Shown: positions 34,573 through 43,646, numbered from the stretch's first letter. The stretch is DNA of 64,000 nt from Caldicoprobacter guelmensis (GCF_016908415.1 NZ_JAFBDW010000003.1:62001-126000); one strand, 5' to 3'. Notes: a model not told the origin generated them from the sequence alone. Numbers and translations are program-made.

Positions 34573-36186
34573 GTGAAGCTTAGCTATAATAATGACCACA
34601 TAGTACGTTTTAAAAACGGCGACGTATGGCACTTTTTCTACCAAAAAGGAAAAGGTATATACTTCCGAATTTTAAAGAAAAACGGGCAATGGGGAGATGA
34701 AATAGAACTTGTAGCAAACGCTGGTGAGCATTTTTCAGCTTTTATTGACAACCATGACCACGTGCATTTCGTATGTCAGGACTACGGCAAAGAAATCCTC
34801 TATATGGAATATAATGGTAAAAAATGGAATAAAGAAGTGCTTTACCAGTATGATGCTTCCTCATACCCAGTTCAATTTCCCACAGTCATCGTCCTTAACG
34901 AGCAGGTTCATGTGATTTTTACCGTGGGCACAACCCCATTTACCGGCATATGGAGCCTCTATCACTGCTATCATAACGGGACTGGATGGGTCAAAGAAGA
35001 GATAATAAGATACGCAGATGGCAAACAAACCAGCCCCTTCTATATTGACGGCGAACAAGGAAAGCTTCATCTGGTTTATCGCGGCTTGTACCAGAACTAT
35101 CACAGACTATTTTACTGCTGTTTTGATAGCGCACGCAACCGTTGGAGCAGACCCGAGAGTTTAAGTCGGAACATGCTGGATTGCAACATGCCCAGCATCC
35201 TCGTTAAAGGTAATAAACTCCACCTGGCATGGACATCAATAAAAGATTCCAACCTGCAGATTATGTATAGAAACTGGAGCTTAAACTCATACTTTAAAAC
35301 CGACTTGAAAAAGGAAGCGTTTTTGTCCAACCGAGAATCCAACTGTTCAGCCCCACAGCTTTTCTGGCTTGCTGATCACTTGTGGTGCATATGGTATCAA
35401 AATGACGACATATACTGCTGCTCATCCCCCGATGAGGGCATGACCTGGAGCCAGGCAAAACCCCTTGAATGGCCGCATAAAGGCAGTTGTTCCTTTATAA
35501 AATATCTTACCAATTACCCCAATGACAAATCTCATTTTAAAGTCAATCGAATATTTGCAAATCTGGATAACGGTCTGGAAATCCCTATACTGGGGGAATA
35601 CCTGGACTTCCCCAAGCCTACATGTACTGTAAAGATAGAAGATTTAACTCCCAAACAAATCATGGATCAACAGCATATTGAACATGCCGTAAGACTACAC
35701 ACTGTTTCTGGTCCAAATGCCACAATTCATGACATAGACTCTCAGGATATAAACAATATTGAAAGCCAAAAGCAAAATTTACCTCCCTCAAACACACAAC
35801 ATTTGGAAGAACAATTATTTGCGGGTAATACAATGCCCGACAACATAGTAGATGACATATTGGCTTTAATCCAGGAAATAAACAAAGCAGGTGGACTGAA
35901 AGCAAGATTCCAGGCTTTACTTGACAAAAACCAATTAAACCAGGGTAGCATGCACTACCTATTACAGCTTGACACCCTGCTAAACTCCTGGATCAAAAAA
36001 GCCGAAGAGATTCAGGCTGAAAACCAAAACATCATGAGGGAAATAGAGTCTCTGCGCAGGCGTTCCATAGAAAATTGCCGGCAGTGGGAAGTACTGCTGG
36101 AAGAATTTGAAGAGGTCAAAGAACTGTTAGAAAAAAATTTGAGAAAAGGGTTTTTAAGAAAAATCATAGGTCAATATATTCTGTAA
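34573..36186 (+). CDS. Unknown protein: beta-propeller-like N-terminus, coiled-coil C-terminus
   Basis: 537 residues, not recognised. The first about 330 residues repeat a pattern of aromatic-rich strands (WHFFYQKGKGIYFRI, VHFVCQDYGKEILYMEYNGKKW, LHLVYRGLYQNYHRLFYC, LHLAWTSIKDSNLQIMYRN, LWCIWYQNDDIYCCSSPDEGMTW). Spacing of about 45-50 residues suggests a propeller-like, possibly BNR/sialidase-like, non-enzymatic fold. A linker (about 350-430) leads to helices predicted as coiled coil (about 465-520). No signal peptide or membrane helix. GTG start with GGGAGGTG upstream. It sits directly before a cysteine desulfurase-like gene, 94 bp apart. Confidence 0.7.
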   Translation: MKLSYNNDHIVRFKNGDVWHFFYQKGKGIYFRILKKNGQWGDEIELVANAGEHFSAFIDNHDHVHFVCQDYGKEILYMEYNGKKWNKEVLYQYDASSYPVQFPTVIVLNEQVHVIFTVGTTPFTGIWSLYHCYHNGTGWVKEEIIRYADGKQTSPFYIDGEQGKLHLVYRGLYQNYHRLFYCCFDSARNRWSRPESLSRNMLDCNMPSILVKGNKLHLAWTSIKDSNLQIMYRNWSLNSYFKTDLKKEAFLSNRESNCSAPQLFWLADHLWCIWYQNDDIYCCSSPDEGMTWSQAKPLEWPHKGSCSFIKYLTNYPNDKSHFKVNRIFANLDNGLEIPILGEYLDFPKPTCTVKIEDLTPKQIMDQQHIEHAVRLHTVSGPNATIHDIDSQDINNIESQKQNLPPSNTQHLEEQLFAGNTMPDNIVDDILALIQEINKAGGLKARFQALLDKNQLNQGSMHYLLQLDTLLNSWIKKAEEIQAENQNIMREIESLRRRSIENCRQWEVLLEEFEEVKELLEKNLRKGFLRKIIGQYIL

Positions 36187-36280
36187 AATTCGCTAAAGTT
36201 TGCTACATAAAATCTGAAAACAGCCACTATACCGTTTTTGACTGTACAGACAATGTAGCTTTAAAAAGGGGGAGCTAACA

Positions 36281-37423
36281 GTGATATACATGGACAATGC
36301 AGCCACTTCGTGGCCAAAACCCGAAACAGTCTATACTGCGGTTCTAAATTGCATGAAAGAGTTTGGCGCCAACCCCGGCCGTTCTGGACACAAAATGGCG
36401 ATAGAAGCAGGGAAAATACTGCTGCATACCCGCGAGGCGCTGTGCCGGATCTTCAATGTAGATAACCCCTTTCAGATGATATTTACCCTGAACGCCACCG
36501 AAAGCATAAATTTAGCCATAAAAGGGTGCACCAGTCCTGGTGATCACGTCATTACCACCTGCATGGAGCACAATTCTGTGGTCCGCCCCCTCAAAGAGCT
36601 TGAAAAATACAATATAAAAACAACATACGTGAAAGCCGATAGCCGGGGTCGCATCGACCCCGACGACATAAAAAAGGCTATTCGCCCCAATACGAGGCTC
36701 ATCGTCACCACCCACGCATCAAATGTAACGGGAACCCTCATGCCCATAGATGAAATAGGGAAAATAGCAAAGGAACACGGCATACTTTACCTGGTGGATG
36801 CAGCGCAGACCGCCGGTATTATACCCATCGACCTTTCGAAACTGCCGGTGGACATGATGGCCATGCCCGGACACAAAGGGTTACTTGGTCCTCAAGGAAC
36901 TGGAGTGCTGTATATAGCCCCCCATGTCAAATTAAAACCCCTAAAGGAAGGAGGCACTGGAAGCCAATCCGAAAACCTTTATCAGCCCGAATTTCTCCCA
37001 GACCGGTATGAATCGGGTACGCAAAACACCCCCGGAATTGCCGGCCTGGGAGCAGGGGTGAACTACATATTGCAACAAGGCCAAAATAAGCTACTTGCCC
37101 ATATCATCAAGCTTGAAAAGTTCTTTTTAGAGGCTGCCTCCAATATTTCCGGCATAAAGATATACGGTCCCATAAACATGGATGAACGAATCGGAGCTAT
37201 TTCAATCAATATAAAGGACTTTGACTCGACATATATAGCTAACCTGTTAGACAAAAAATATGACATTGCAACCCGAGGCGCCATTCATTGCGCTCCCCTT
37301 GCCCATCAGACCATAGGCACATTAAAGCAGGGAACTGTACGCTTCAGCCCTGGCATATTCAATACCCTGGATGAGGTTAAAGAATGCATCAAAGCCTTAG
37401 AACAGCTCAGCCGCCTTAAGTGA
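36281..37423 (+). CDS. Class V aminotransferase, cysteine desulfurase family
   Basis: 380 residues. PLP enzyme with MDNAATSWPKPE at the start, THASNVTGTLMPI, VDAAQTAGIIPIDL (PLP-binding Asp) and MPGHKGLLGPQGTG with the Schiff-base Lys. The late GAIHCAPLAHQTIGT holds the likely persulfide-forming Cys. It belongs to the SufS-like subgroup of Clostridia that stands apart from suf/isc operons; no scaffold gene is adjacent. GTG 36281 after GGGGGAG; ATG 36290 is an alternative. Confidence 0.88.
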   Translation: MIYMDNAATSWPKPETVYTAVLNCMKEFGANPGRSGHKMAIEAGKILLHTREALCRIFNVDNPFQMIFTLNATESINLAIKGCTSPGDHVITTCMEHNSVVRPLKELEKYNIKTTYVKADSRGRIDPDDIKKAIRPNTRLIVTTHASNVTGTLMPIDEIGKIAKEHGILYLVDAAQTAGIIPIDLSKLPVDMMAMPGHKGLLGPQGTGVLYIAPHVKLKPLKEGGTGSQSENLYQPEFLPDRYESGTQNTPGIAGLGAGVNYILQQGQNKLLAHIIKLEKFFLEAASNISGIKIYGPINMDERIGAISINIKDFDSTYIANLLDKKYDIATRGAIHCAPLAHQTIGTLKQGTVRFSPGIFNTLDEVKECIKALEQLSRLK

Positions 37424-37465
37424 TGCGAACCTGCCATGTAATTTATTGTCAATACAAAAGAAAAC

Positions 37466-37495
37466 CCTTACAGGTCAATACCTGTAAGGTTTTTT
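37466..37495 (+). terminator. Bidirectional terminator between convergent genes
   Basis: CCTTACAGGT/ACCTGTAAGG stem, 4-nt loop, followed by TTTTTTG on the plus strand and GGGTTTTC on the minus strand. It serves the desulfurase gene and, less strongly, the subtilase. Confidence 0.85.
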
Positions 37496-37497
37496 GT

Positions 37498-38748
37498 TTA
37501 TTGGCCAAGTATGCTTTTGACATCCACCAGCCCTTTCCCCTGTGCGTATATATTCCTATCTATGCTCCTCGCATACCTCATAATCAAATTCTTTACATCA
37601 TCCGGCGTGTAGTCAGGGTATGCCTCAAATATAAGAGCAGCAATGCCGGCCACTATAGGTGCTGCCACCGAAGTCCCTGACATAGTGGTATACGCCTTCT
37701 CCAATGAATAGAGCTTACCACCACCGGTATAGTCGCGGTCGGTGTTTAAAGATACCACATTTACACCCGGCGCCACCACATCAGGTTTGGGTATATTGCC
37801 ATAAGCCGGTCCCCGGCTCGAAAACTCTGCTACCACATCATCGCTTATATCAACGGTTCGCTTATCGTCAACAGCCCCTACCGTCACAATGCTGGGGCTT
37901 ATACCGGGAGTGGTGATGGTCCCCCTCTTAGGGCCAGAATTGCCTGCAGCAGCTGTCACAAAGATGCCCTGCTTCCAGAGCTGGTTGACTGCCGCTACAA
38001 GCGGGTCATTTTTGATAGCCCCAGACGGCTTTGAACCGAGGGACAGGCACACCACCCTTATATTATATTCCTTATGGTGGTCAGCCACCCATTGCATGCC
38101 AGCCACTATTCTGGATGCGTTGCCTTCCCCCTCCCTGTTCATTACTTTAACGGCAACTATGTTAGCCTCGGGAGCTACTCCTGCATATTTTCCTCCCGAT
38201 GAATAGCCATTTCCAGCCGCCACCCCTGCTACAAAAGTCCCATGTCCGTTATCATCATAAGGGTCCTTACGGTCATTTACAAAGTCCTTAAAGGCTATGA
38301 TCCTGTTTCTAGGCCTTATAAGGTCAGGGTGGGGATAAACGCCTGTATCAAGCACAGCAATTCCAATGCCTTTCCCGGTATATCCCTTTAAATTTACATC
38401 CCTAGCCCCCACTTCTTGTGTGGCTATATTTAAAAGAGAGGTTATATCAATATCATCAGAAACATATCTTATGGCTTCTACCTCTGCAATTCTCTCCAGC
38501 ATGGACCGCGGAATCTCCACAGCATAAGCATTGATGAGAGGAAACTCGTACACTATGTTTACTCCCATCCTTTGCAGGCATTCCTTGCAAATAACCTCCT
38601 GTTCCTCTTTGAAAAACACGATGGCTGACAACATGCCATCTGCACTCAAGGCCTGAACCTTTTTTATAAGCCTCCGGTCAATCTTCCCTTCAATTTTGTT
38701 TATCTTTTCCAAAAAAGGAACCAATAATATTCCAAACAATACATTCAA
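37498..38748 (-). CDS. Subtilisin-like serine protease (S8 family)
   Basis: 416 residues. The prodomain (I9-like, about 35-105) precedes the catalytic domain, with Asp134 in AVLDTGVYPHPDL, His169 in DDNGHGTFVAG, the oxyanion Asn in AAAGNSGP and the Ser in MSGTSVAAPIVAG. A C-terminal helix (PDDVKNLIMRYA) follows. The N-terminus has only a short hydrophobic stretch (MNVLFGILLVPF), a doubtful export signal, so it may be an intracellular subtilisin with a propeptide, as in AprX. TTG start at 38748 behind GGGGGG; start not certain. Confidence 0.92.
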   Translation of the reverse strand: MNVLFGILLVPFLEKINKIEGKIDRRLIKKVQALSADGMLSAIVFFKEEQEVICKECLQRMGVNIVYEFPLINAYAVEIPRSMLERIAEVEAIRYVSDDIDITSLLNIATQEVGARDVNLKGYTGKGIGIAVLDTGVYPHPDLIRPRNRIIAFKDFVNDRKDPYDDNGHGTFVAGVAAGNGYSSGGKYAGVAPEANIVAVKVMNREGEGNASRIVAGMQWVADHHKEYNIRVVCLSLGSKPSGAIKNDPLVAAVNQLWKQGIFVTAAAGNSGPKRGTITTPGISPSIVTVGAVDDKRTVDISDDVVAEFSSRGPAYGNIPKPDVVAPGVNVVSLNTDRDYTGGGKLYSLEKAYTTMSGTSVAAPIVAGIAALIFEAYPDYTPDDVKNLIMRYARSIDRNIYAQGKGLVDVKSILGQ

Positions 38749-38834
38749 AGCCTTTGCCCCCCTTCACTTGCATCTGGTATATCTTATGTATACCTTATGC
38801 AAGTTGTTAAAGGGGTCCAGTGAAAATCTCCAGC

Positions 38835-39062
38835 CTAGCGGCTTTGTAGTTCCTTAAGCAACCTTTCCAGCTTTTTTCGCTGCTGCGGCTCCAGCACCGG
38901 CATAATGGCTTTTATCATACCCACGGCTTTTTCCTGGGTAATACCTCCTTTACCCGATTTGATCATGGTAACCATCTCCCGTATCAACTCATCCTCCGAT
39001 TTCCCCTGCATGCTTTGAACCACCTGCAGCAATTTTCTCATATCCTGGTTTCCTGTGCTCAT
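38835..39062 (-). CDS. Small helical protein of unknown function
   Basis: 75 residues, charged and helical, no membrane segment. Its C-terminal half (MIKAIMPVLEPQQRKKLERLLKEL in essence) closely resembles a segment of the divergent 356-residue protein at 39377 (IKVIKPIIPEEQQRRLEKF). ATG 39062 has AGAGGTGGTG upstream; GTG 39074 would have none. Likely a short member of the same family. Confidence 0.7.
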   Translation of the reverse strand: MSTGNQDMRKLLQVVQSMQGKSEDELIREMVTMIKSGKGGITQEKAVGMIKAIMPVLEPQQRKKLERLLKELQSR

Positions 39063-39202
39063 CAATAACACCACCTCTAAATTTGATATTGTTCTAATAC
39101 ATAATTATTCAAAACCACTTGTTTTGCTACTAAAGCCAATGCACACTTTACATCAATCAGCATATTATAAGTAGAGAAAGTATTAGGGATGGTGAGCAAT
39201 TC

Positions 39203-39349
39203 ATGATACAGGGTGAACTGAAAGGCAGCTTCAAAGGTGCCAACGTGTTGTTTTTCTTTATGATATTGACGCTACTATGGGACGTACGTTTTGAAATAAA
39301 CCACCTGTTTTTCTTCTTTATATTTCTGGTATTAACATCCGTGACATAA
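39203..39349 (+). CDS. 48-residue membrane microprotein
   Basis: Open frame from ATG 39203 to TAA 39347-39349, with a GGTGAGC ribosome site 5 nt before the start. Sequence begins MIQGELKGSFKGANVLFFF and continues with two hydrophobic stretches, MILTLLW and HLFFFFIFLVLTSV, separated by a charged DVRFEIN. It lies between two divergent genes of the shared-motif family and only 27 bp before the plus-strand one, so it is likely co-transcribed with it. Not recognised. Confidence 0.6.
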   Translation: MIQGELKGSFKGANVLFFFMILTLLWDVRFEINHLFFFFIFLVLTSVT

Positions 39350-39376
39350 TATCGCTAGAGAGCAAGGAGGAATTCT

Positions 39377-40447
39377 ATGGATAAAAAATACCCTTTAACA
39401 CCATCATACCCAGGGCAAACAAACCGCAAGATGGAGTACCAACACGTTAAACCCTCCCACGAGCAACCATCTGCCCAGGGTAACCCATCCACCCAAGTCA
39501 AGCCATCACCGCCTGCAGCGATAAATTCAGCCATCGTCAATGTGCCTACTACCTCCACAAAAATTCACGGTTTCCTGACGCGTCCCATAAATCCGCTGCC
39601 GCTGTTTTTTCTGTTTATCCTCATCAAAATACTGGCTTTAGAACTACATAACAGCACTAAAAGCACGGTCTCCATCAACAATTTACGAAAATTCATTAGC
39701 CAGGCAGTGTATAATCCGGAAACCATAAACATGCTTATGGCGGTAAGCCCTTATCTGGATGTGCCCGAGCAAGAGGGGATATATACCATTGTAGGCGTAC
39801 TTGAAGCCCTCCAAATACTTAAAGGGCTCCGAGAGGGAAGCTACCAGGCTCAGCGCATGCAGCAGATACCCGTCCTGAGGTTGGAAAACGAAAACAAGAC
39901 CTTGGGAATCATTAAAACGCTGAAGGATTACTTGCCCGAAACCACCCGTCCTACCATCGACAGAGCTATACAGCTTCACGAGTCCATTGAAAAGCTTTCA
40001 AATAATCTAAAAATATATAGAAACAACCTGAAAATAGCGGGAAAACGTAACCCCAACCCCATAGAGGACCTGGGCGAAATCATAAAGGTAATAAAACCCA
40101 TCATTCCTGAAGAACAGCAAAGGAGACTTGAAAAATTCCAAAAACTCATCCAGGTTGCCCAAATAATGGACCTGGACGAAATGCTGAAAAACAGGGAAGT
40201 AAATATCAGCGAAAAAGAGGTCGACAAAAACCTACCAAAAAAACACCGTGAAATAGAAAAAAACAGCATTACACCCAGTACCACCGATCAACTCAAGGAT
40301 AAGAGCAAATACCATGAACATGAAAAGGCAGGCAGCAATGATGCCTACCAAACCGCATCCACCGATGAGCAAACCCAATTACTCGAAATGTTGCTCAGGC
40401 TGATGCAGCTTTTCAAGCAGACTTCCTCTACTGAAAATGAACAATGA
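39377..40447 (+). CDS. Unknown protein with helical-hairpin repeats and one membrane segment
   Basis: 356 residues, not recognised. A Pro/Gln/Ser-rich N-terminus (1-70) is followed by a hydrophobic segment LPLFFLFILIKILALEL (about 74-91). Three similar helical units follow: SPYLDVPEQEGIYTIVGVLEAL, IIKTLKDYLPETTRPTIDRAI and IIKVIKPIIPEEQQRRLEKF. The C-terminus is charged and ends in a Leu/Met-rich helix. ATG 39377 has AAGGAGG. Possibly a membrane-attached scaffold; the third repeat matches the 75-residue protein across the divergent promoter. Confidence 0.65.
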   Translation: MDKKYPLTPSYPGQTNRKMEYQHVKPSHEQPSAQGNPSTQVKPSPPAAINSAIVNVPTTSTKIHGFLTRPINPLPLFFLFILIKILALELHNSTKSTVSINNLRKFISQAVYNPETINMLMAVSPYLDVPEQEGIYTIVGVLEALQILKGLREGSYQAQRMQQIPVLRLENENKTLGIIKTLKDYLPETTRPTIDRAIQLHESIEKLSNNLKIYRNNLKIAGKRNPNPIEDLGEIIKVIKPIIPEEQQRRLEKFQKLIQVAQIMDLDEMLKNREVNISEKEVDKNLPKKHREIEKNSITPSTTDQLKDKSKYHEHEKAGSNDAYQTASTDEQTQLLEMLLRLMQLFKQTSSTENEQ

Positions 40448-40449
40448 AA

Positions 40450-40473
40450 AAGGGCCTTTCTTTTAAGGCCCTT
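40450..40473. terminator. Bidirectional terminator
   Basis: AAGGGCCTT/AAGGCCCTT stem with a 6-nt loop between convergent genes. Followed by TTTTTC on the minus strand (end of the ECF-like gene) and ACTCTTGTTT on the plus strand. Confidence 0.75.
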
Positions 40474-40487
40474 ACTCTTGTTTATCT

Positions 40488-41018
40488 TTAAGTACGCTTC
40501 AAAGCCCCTTCTAGTATAGGCAATATTATCAATGCCAGGATGCCGCCTATCGAGGCGGTGACCAGCTGCGGCCAGCTAAACTTCAAAGATAGCAGTTCTT
40601 TGGCCTGCGGCGGAGTATTGGGCATAAACAGCGGTATTGCCACATGTACCACCGTTATGTATAAAACCAGGAATTTGCTCAAAGCCCCTGCCGCCATGGC
40701 TACATACCTGTTCTTCCCATAAAGGAGCGCTACCAAACTGACAATGACAGCATTGCCCAGAGCTACAAATGGGACCAATACCGGGTTTGGGAGAACACCT
40801 TGCAAAAAAGCTATAACCGGCGTCAAAACTGCAACTATGAATCCCCCCTCAATTCCCACAATCACCGCTGCGACAATCAAGCAAAGGTTCACCAGCGATC
40901 CAACCACATATTGGTCCACCAGAGCAGGCATAGGCATAACCAGCCTCAAGGACTGGAAAAGCACCGCTAAAGCCAATAGGATGGCTGTCCTGCTGATGAA
41001 ATGGGTGGTTTTTTTTAT
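40488..41018 (-). CDS. ECF-transporter S-component-like membrane protein, apparent AUA start
   Basis: About 176 residues with five to six membrane helices (LVNLCLIVAAVIVGIEGGF, LTPVIAFLQGVL, FVALGNAVIVSLVALLYGKN, ALSKFLVLYITVVH, ITASIGG-like end). The pattern is like an ECF S-component or its relatives. The first conventional start is TTG 40976, but family-like sequence (KKTTHFISRTAILLAL) continues 14 codons upstream to ATA 41018. That codon sits 6 nt after GGGGAGGG and 15 nt after the preceding stop. ATT 41024 is the only other option. Ligand unknown; neighbour is the hydrogenase-regulator gene. Confidence 0.7.
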   Translation of the reverse strand: MKKTTHFISRTAILLALAVLFQSLRLVMPMPALVDQYVVGSLVNLCLIVAAVIVGIEGGFIVAVLTPVIAFLQGVLPNPVLVPFVALGNAVIVSLVALLYGKNRYVAMAAGALSKFLVLYITVVHVAIPLFMPNTPPQAKELLSLKFSWPQLVTASIGGILALIILPILEGALKRT

Positions 41019-41033
41019 AACAATCCCTCCCCA

Positions 41034-41294
41034 TCAATCGTAAAATTTTTTTGAAGTCAAAGCGGTTTTAACCATAACCCCTTTTAAATTGCCAAGCTTT
41101 CCAGTAAATGCGCCTATATCATCCGTCGTCCCTTCCACTATAAGGGCGATTACAGATATTCCCCTTTCCCTGTAAGGAATACCCATCCTCCCCACTATGA
41201 TATGCGAATATTCCCTTATGTAGTCATTAACCTGCTCGCCAGATTCCCTGTAATCATCCACCACTATTCCGATTACGCCAATCCTTTTCTCCAT
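41034..41294 (-). CDS. TM1266-family iron-only hydrogenase system putative regulator
   Basis: 86 residues, ferredoxin-like (ACT/NikR-C-like) fold: MEKRIGVIGIVVDDY, IIVGRMGIPYRERGISVIALIVEGTTDDIGAFTGKLGNLKGVMVKTAL. This small family is associated with [FeFe]-hydrogenase maturation genes. ATG 41294 follows GGAGGTAGATGTT. Directly upstream of and probably coupled to the ECF-like gene. No hydrogenase gene is in the window. Confidence 0.88.
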   Translation of the reverse strand: MEKRIGVIGIVVDDYRESGEQVNDYIREYSHIIVGRMGIPYRERGISVIALIVEGTTDDIGAFTGKLGNLKGVMVKTALTSKKFYD

Positions 41295-41398
41295 AACATC
41301 TACCTCCAAGGTTGACTTCCTTAACATATATCACCCTTGCGTTTGCTCAACGTTTGCCTTTTGCTCACAAAGTTCACGGGCAACCCTCTTCATAAAAA

Positions 41399-43084
41399 TT
41401 ATACATCATCCTTACAAGCCTTTACAACAAGAACCGTCACGTCATCCAGCATCTGCCTGTCCCCCAGAAGCGCATGGTATGCATCGATGATTTCATCGCA
41501 TATCTCCTGGGCCGAGGCATTCTTCAGCCCTTTTACAAACTCTACTAATTTATCCTGAGAGAACAATTCGGGCTCAGCAGGGTCAATCTCTATCAGGCCA
41601 TCGGTATAGAATACAAGGCTGTCCCCCGGTTCCAAATATACCGTTCTGCTCTTGTAAGATGGTTTAAAATAGGGGGCAAACTTACATATAGGAAACCCCT
41701 CGGCCTGCAAAACCTCAACCTGCCCATCAGATCTGATAATAAGCGGATTGGTGTTCATGCCAGCCGAAGCATAGGTAAACTTTCGGTTGATGACATTGTA
41801 TATGCCGTAAAGCATCACCACATACACCTCGTCGGGAAACGGCATCTCGTTATAGGTATGGTAACAGTTCATCAACACACCCCTGGGGGTAAACACCTTC
41901 TGGCGTCCATCATCATACTCCTTTTTAAAATTTATGTTTTGATTTATAAACACGTTGATCATGGCCGCAGACACTCCGTGTCCCGCCACATCCCCTATAA
42001 GAATGCCTATCCTCTCATCATCCAATTTGAAAATGTTGTAAAAATCGCCACCCACCTTCTCACACGGCATATACCTGGCCGCAAATTCCACTCCCTTTAC
42101 GTTAGGAAAGGTGGTAGGTAAAAGCGCTAAAAGGATGTTTCGGGCATACTCCAAATTTTTCATCAAGCTCTGGTTGGCTGCTGTGATTTCGGCAGTCCTT
42201 TGCGTTACCAGCTGTTCCAGATTGTTTACATAAACGCTCAACTGGCTTTCAGCTGCCCTCAATTCCTGGTAAGGCTTCTGCACGTTTTGCACAAATAAAG
42301 CCCTGAACAGGAGATAATAAGCTACGATTTTATACATGTGTCCTAGAAAATTGTAGGTGTCATACACATTGGTGTATCGCGTGAATGCTAACTCACTAAA
42401 GATGCTAAAAATCAACCCTTTTACGATGAGTATATACCCTTTATCCTCACAATCTCTTTTCAAATATGCCCTCAAAAATAAAATAGCTGTCACCAGTTGA
42501 ATGAGTATTATCAAATACTCAAGGTATATCTTAAGGGGCGTCAAACCCTTCCCTTCTATGAACAAAGTCGGCAGATAGTCAAGGTAATAATTTACAATGA
42601 TAAGCCAAAAAATCGAATAAGCTATAGTTGGAAAAACCCATAATCCCTCGAAGCTTCTCACCTTTCTATCACAGGGTACCAAATTGGACATCAGCATCCC
42701 GCATGCCATGGTAAGGCGTGCCAGTATCCAAAATGTCGTAGCCTTTTCAGCCGAAGACTTGGTCAAAAATGTCGGCATTCCTTTATAGGAAAGGGTATGG
42801 AACAGGTCAAGCAGGGACACTGCCAGAAAAGTACAGGCAATAACCATCGACCTTAAACGGTTTGATTCCTCAAACGTGTAAAAGGTAACCGCAAACACGG
42901 CAAACGCCATCACAATGCTGGAAAGCTCCAAAAAAATATGCCACGTTAAAAAAAAATCCGACGAAAAAATATGGTATAAAAGGTGGTCACAGCGAGCAAG
43001 CAATATAAACAACAGCACCGAAACTGCAATTATGTAAACTATACCGCGGAGATCTTTTTTTAACTTCAAAGCCAACCTATCCAT
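41399..43084 (-). CDS. MASE3 sensor, PP2C-type SpoIIE phosphatase
   Basis: 561 residues. The N-terminal integral-membrane sensor (about 15-270, seven or so helices) is of the MASE3 kind, with LLDLFHTLSYKGMPTF. A coiled linker (about 270-310) leads to a PP2C/SpoIIE domain with metal-binding ARYMPCEKVGGDFYNIF, GILIGDVAGHGVSAAM, YASAGMNTNPL, DSLVFYTDGLIE and DDVTVLVVK. It dephosphorylates a serine-phosphorylated anti-sigma antagonist in known systems; the partner is not evident here. ATG 43084 is chosen over TTG 43105; neither has an ideal ribosome site. Confidence 0.88.
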   Translation of the reverse strand: MDRLALKLKKDLRGIVYIIAVSVLLFILLARCDHLLYHIFSSDFFLTWHIFLELSSIVMAFAVFAVTFYTFEESNRLRSMVIACTFLAVSLLDLFHTLSYKGMPTFLTKSSAEKATTFWILARLTMACGMLMSNLVPCDRKVRSFEGLWVFPTIAYSIFWLIIVNYYLDYLPTLFIEGKGLTPLKIYLEYLIILIQLVTAILFLRAYLKRDCEDKGYILIVKGLIFSIFSELAFTRYTNVYDTYNFLGHMYKIVAYYLLFRALFVQNVQKPYQELRAAESQLSVYVNNLEQLVTQRTAEITAANQSLMKNLEYARNILLALLPTTFPNVKGVEFAARYMPCEKVGGDFYNIFKLDDERIGILIGDVAGHGVSAAMINVFINQNINFKKEYDDGRQKVFTPRGVLMNCYHTYNEMPFPDEVYVVMLYGIYNVINRKFTYASAGMNTNPLIIRSDGQVEVLQAEGFPICKFAPYFKPSYKSRTVYLEPGDSLVFYTDGLIEIDPAEPELFSQDKLVEFVKGLKNASAQEICDEIIDAYHALLGDRQMLDDVTVLVVKACKDDV

Positions 43085-43265
43085 AATATTTATAAATTCC
43101 CCCAAACCATGCTTAAAGTGCCATTCAATCGGTCAATTCAAAATTTCGACGCCTTGTGCTCTGCACCGTCCACATCCTGCAAATATTGCCATTTTAAAAA
43201 TTATATTTTTATTATACTCGTCATTTAACACAAAGTCCATATTGCTTTATTACATTTTATATGTA

Positions 43266-43529
43266 CTACAAGTATATTTGCTTATCGGTCTTACCCTCTA
43301 GCTTGCCTATACCATATCCCAAGGAAAAGCTCTGCATCATGCTTCCTGCAATGATGAGAACCAGCACTTCTCTGCTATCCTTATCCAGACCCACATCGGC
43401 AGTCTTTATGAACTCGCGCACCTTATCCTTGGCTAGGTCCAGTATAGCCTGACGCGTACCGCTATACTGCTTATCCAATTTCTTGTTTCCTTCTTTGGTG
43501 TACTCCCTCAACATCTCGTCAACTTTCAT
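43266..43529 (-). CDS. Small hypothetical protein
   Basis: 87 residues, MKVDEMLREYTKEGNKKLDK..., helical and charged at the N-terminus, with a hydrophobic segment (EVLVLIIAGSMMQSFSLGYGIG) near the end that could be a membrane helix. No family recognised. AGAGGGG lies 12 nt upstream of ATG 43529. Lies alone between the phosphatase and CBM genes. Confidence 0.6.
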   Translation of the reverse strand: MKVDEMLREYTKEGNKKLDKQYSGTRQAILDLAKDKVREFIKTADVGLDKDSREVLVLIIAGSMMQSFSLGYGIGKLEGKTDKQIYL

Positions 43530-43646
43530 ACCACACAAAACCCCTCTTACTTTTATCGTAGTATTTTCCTCTTCTCAATATTTCCCCAATTTTCCGGTTT
43601 TATACCACAAAACACGTCCTTCTTTACAAGGCGATACAATAAAGAA

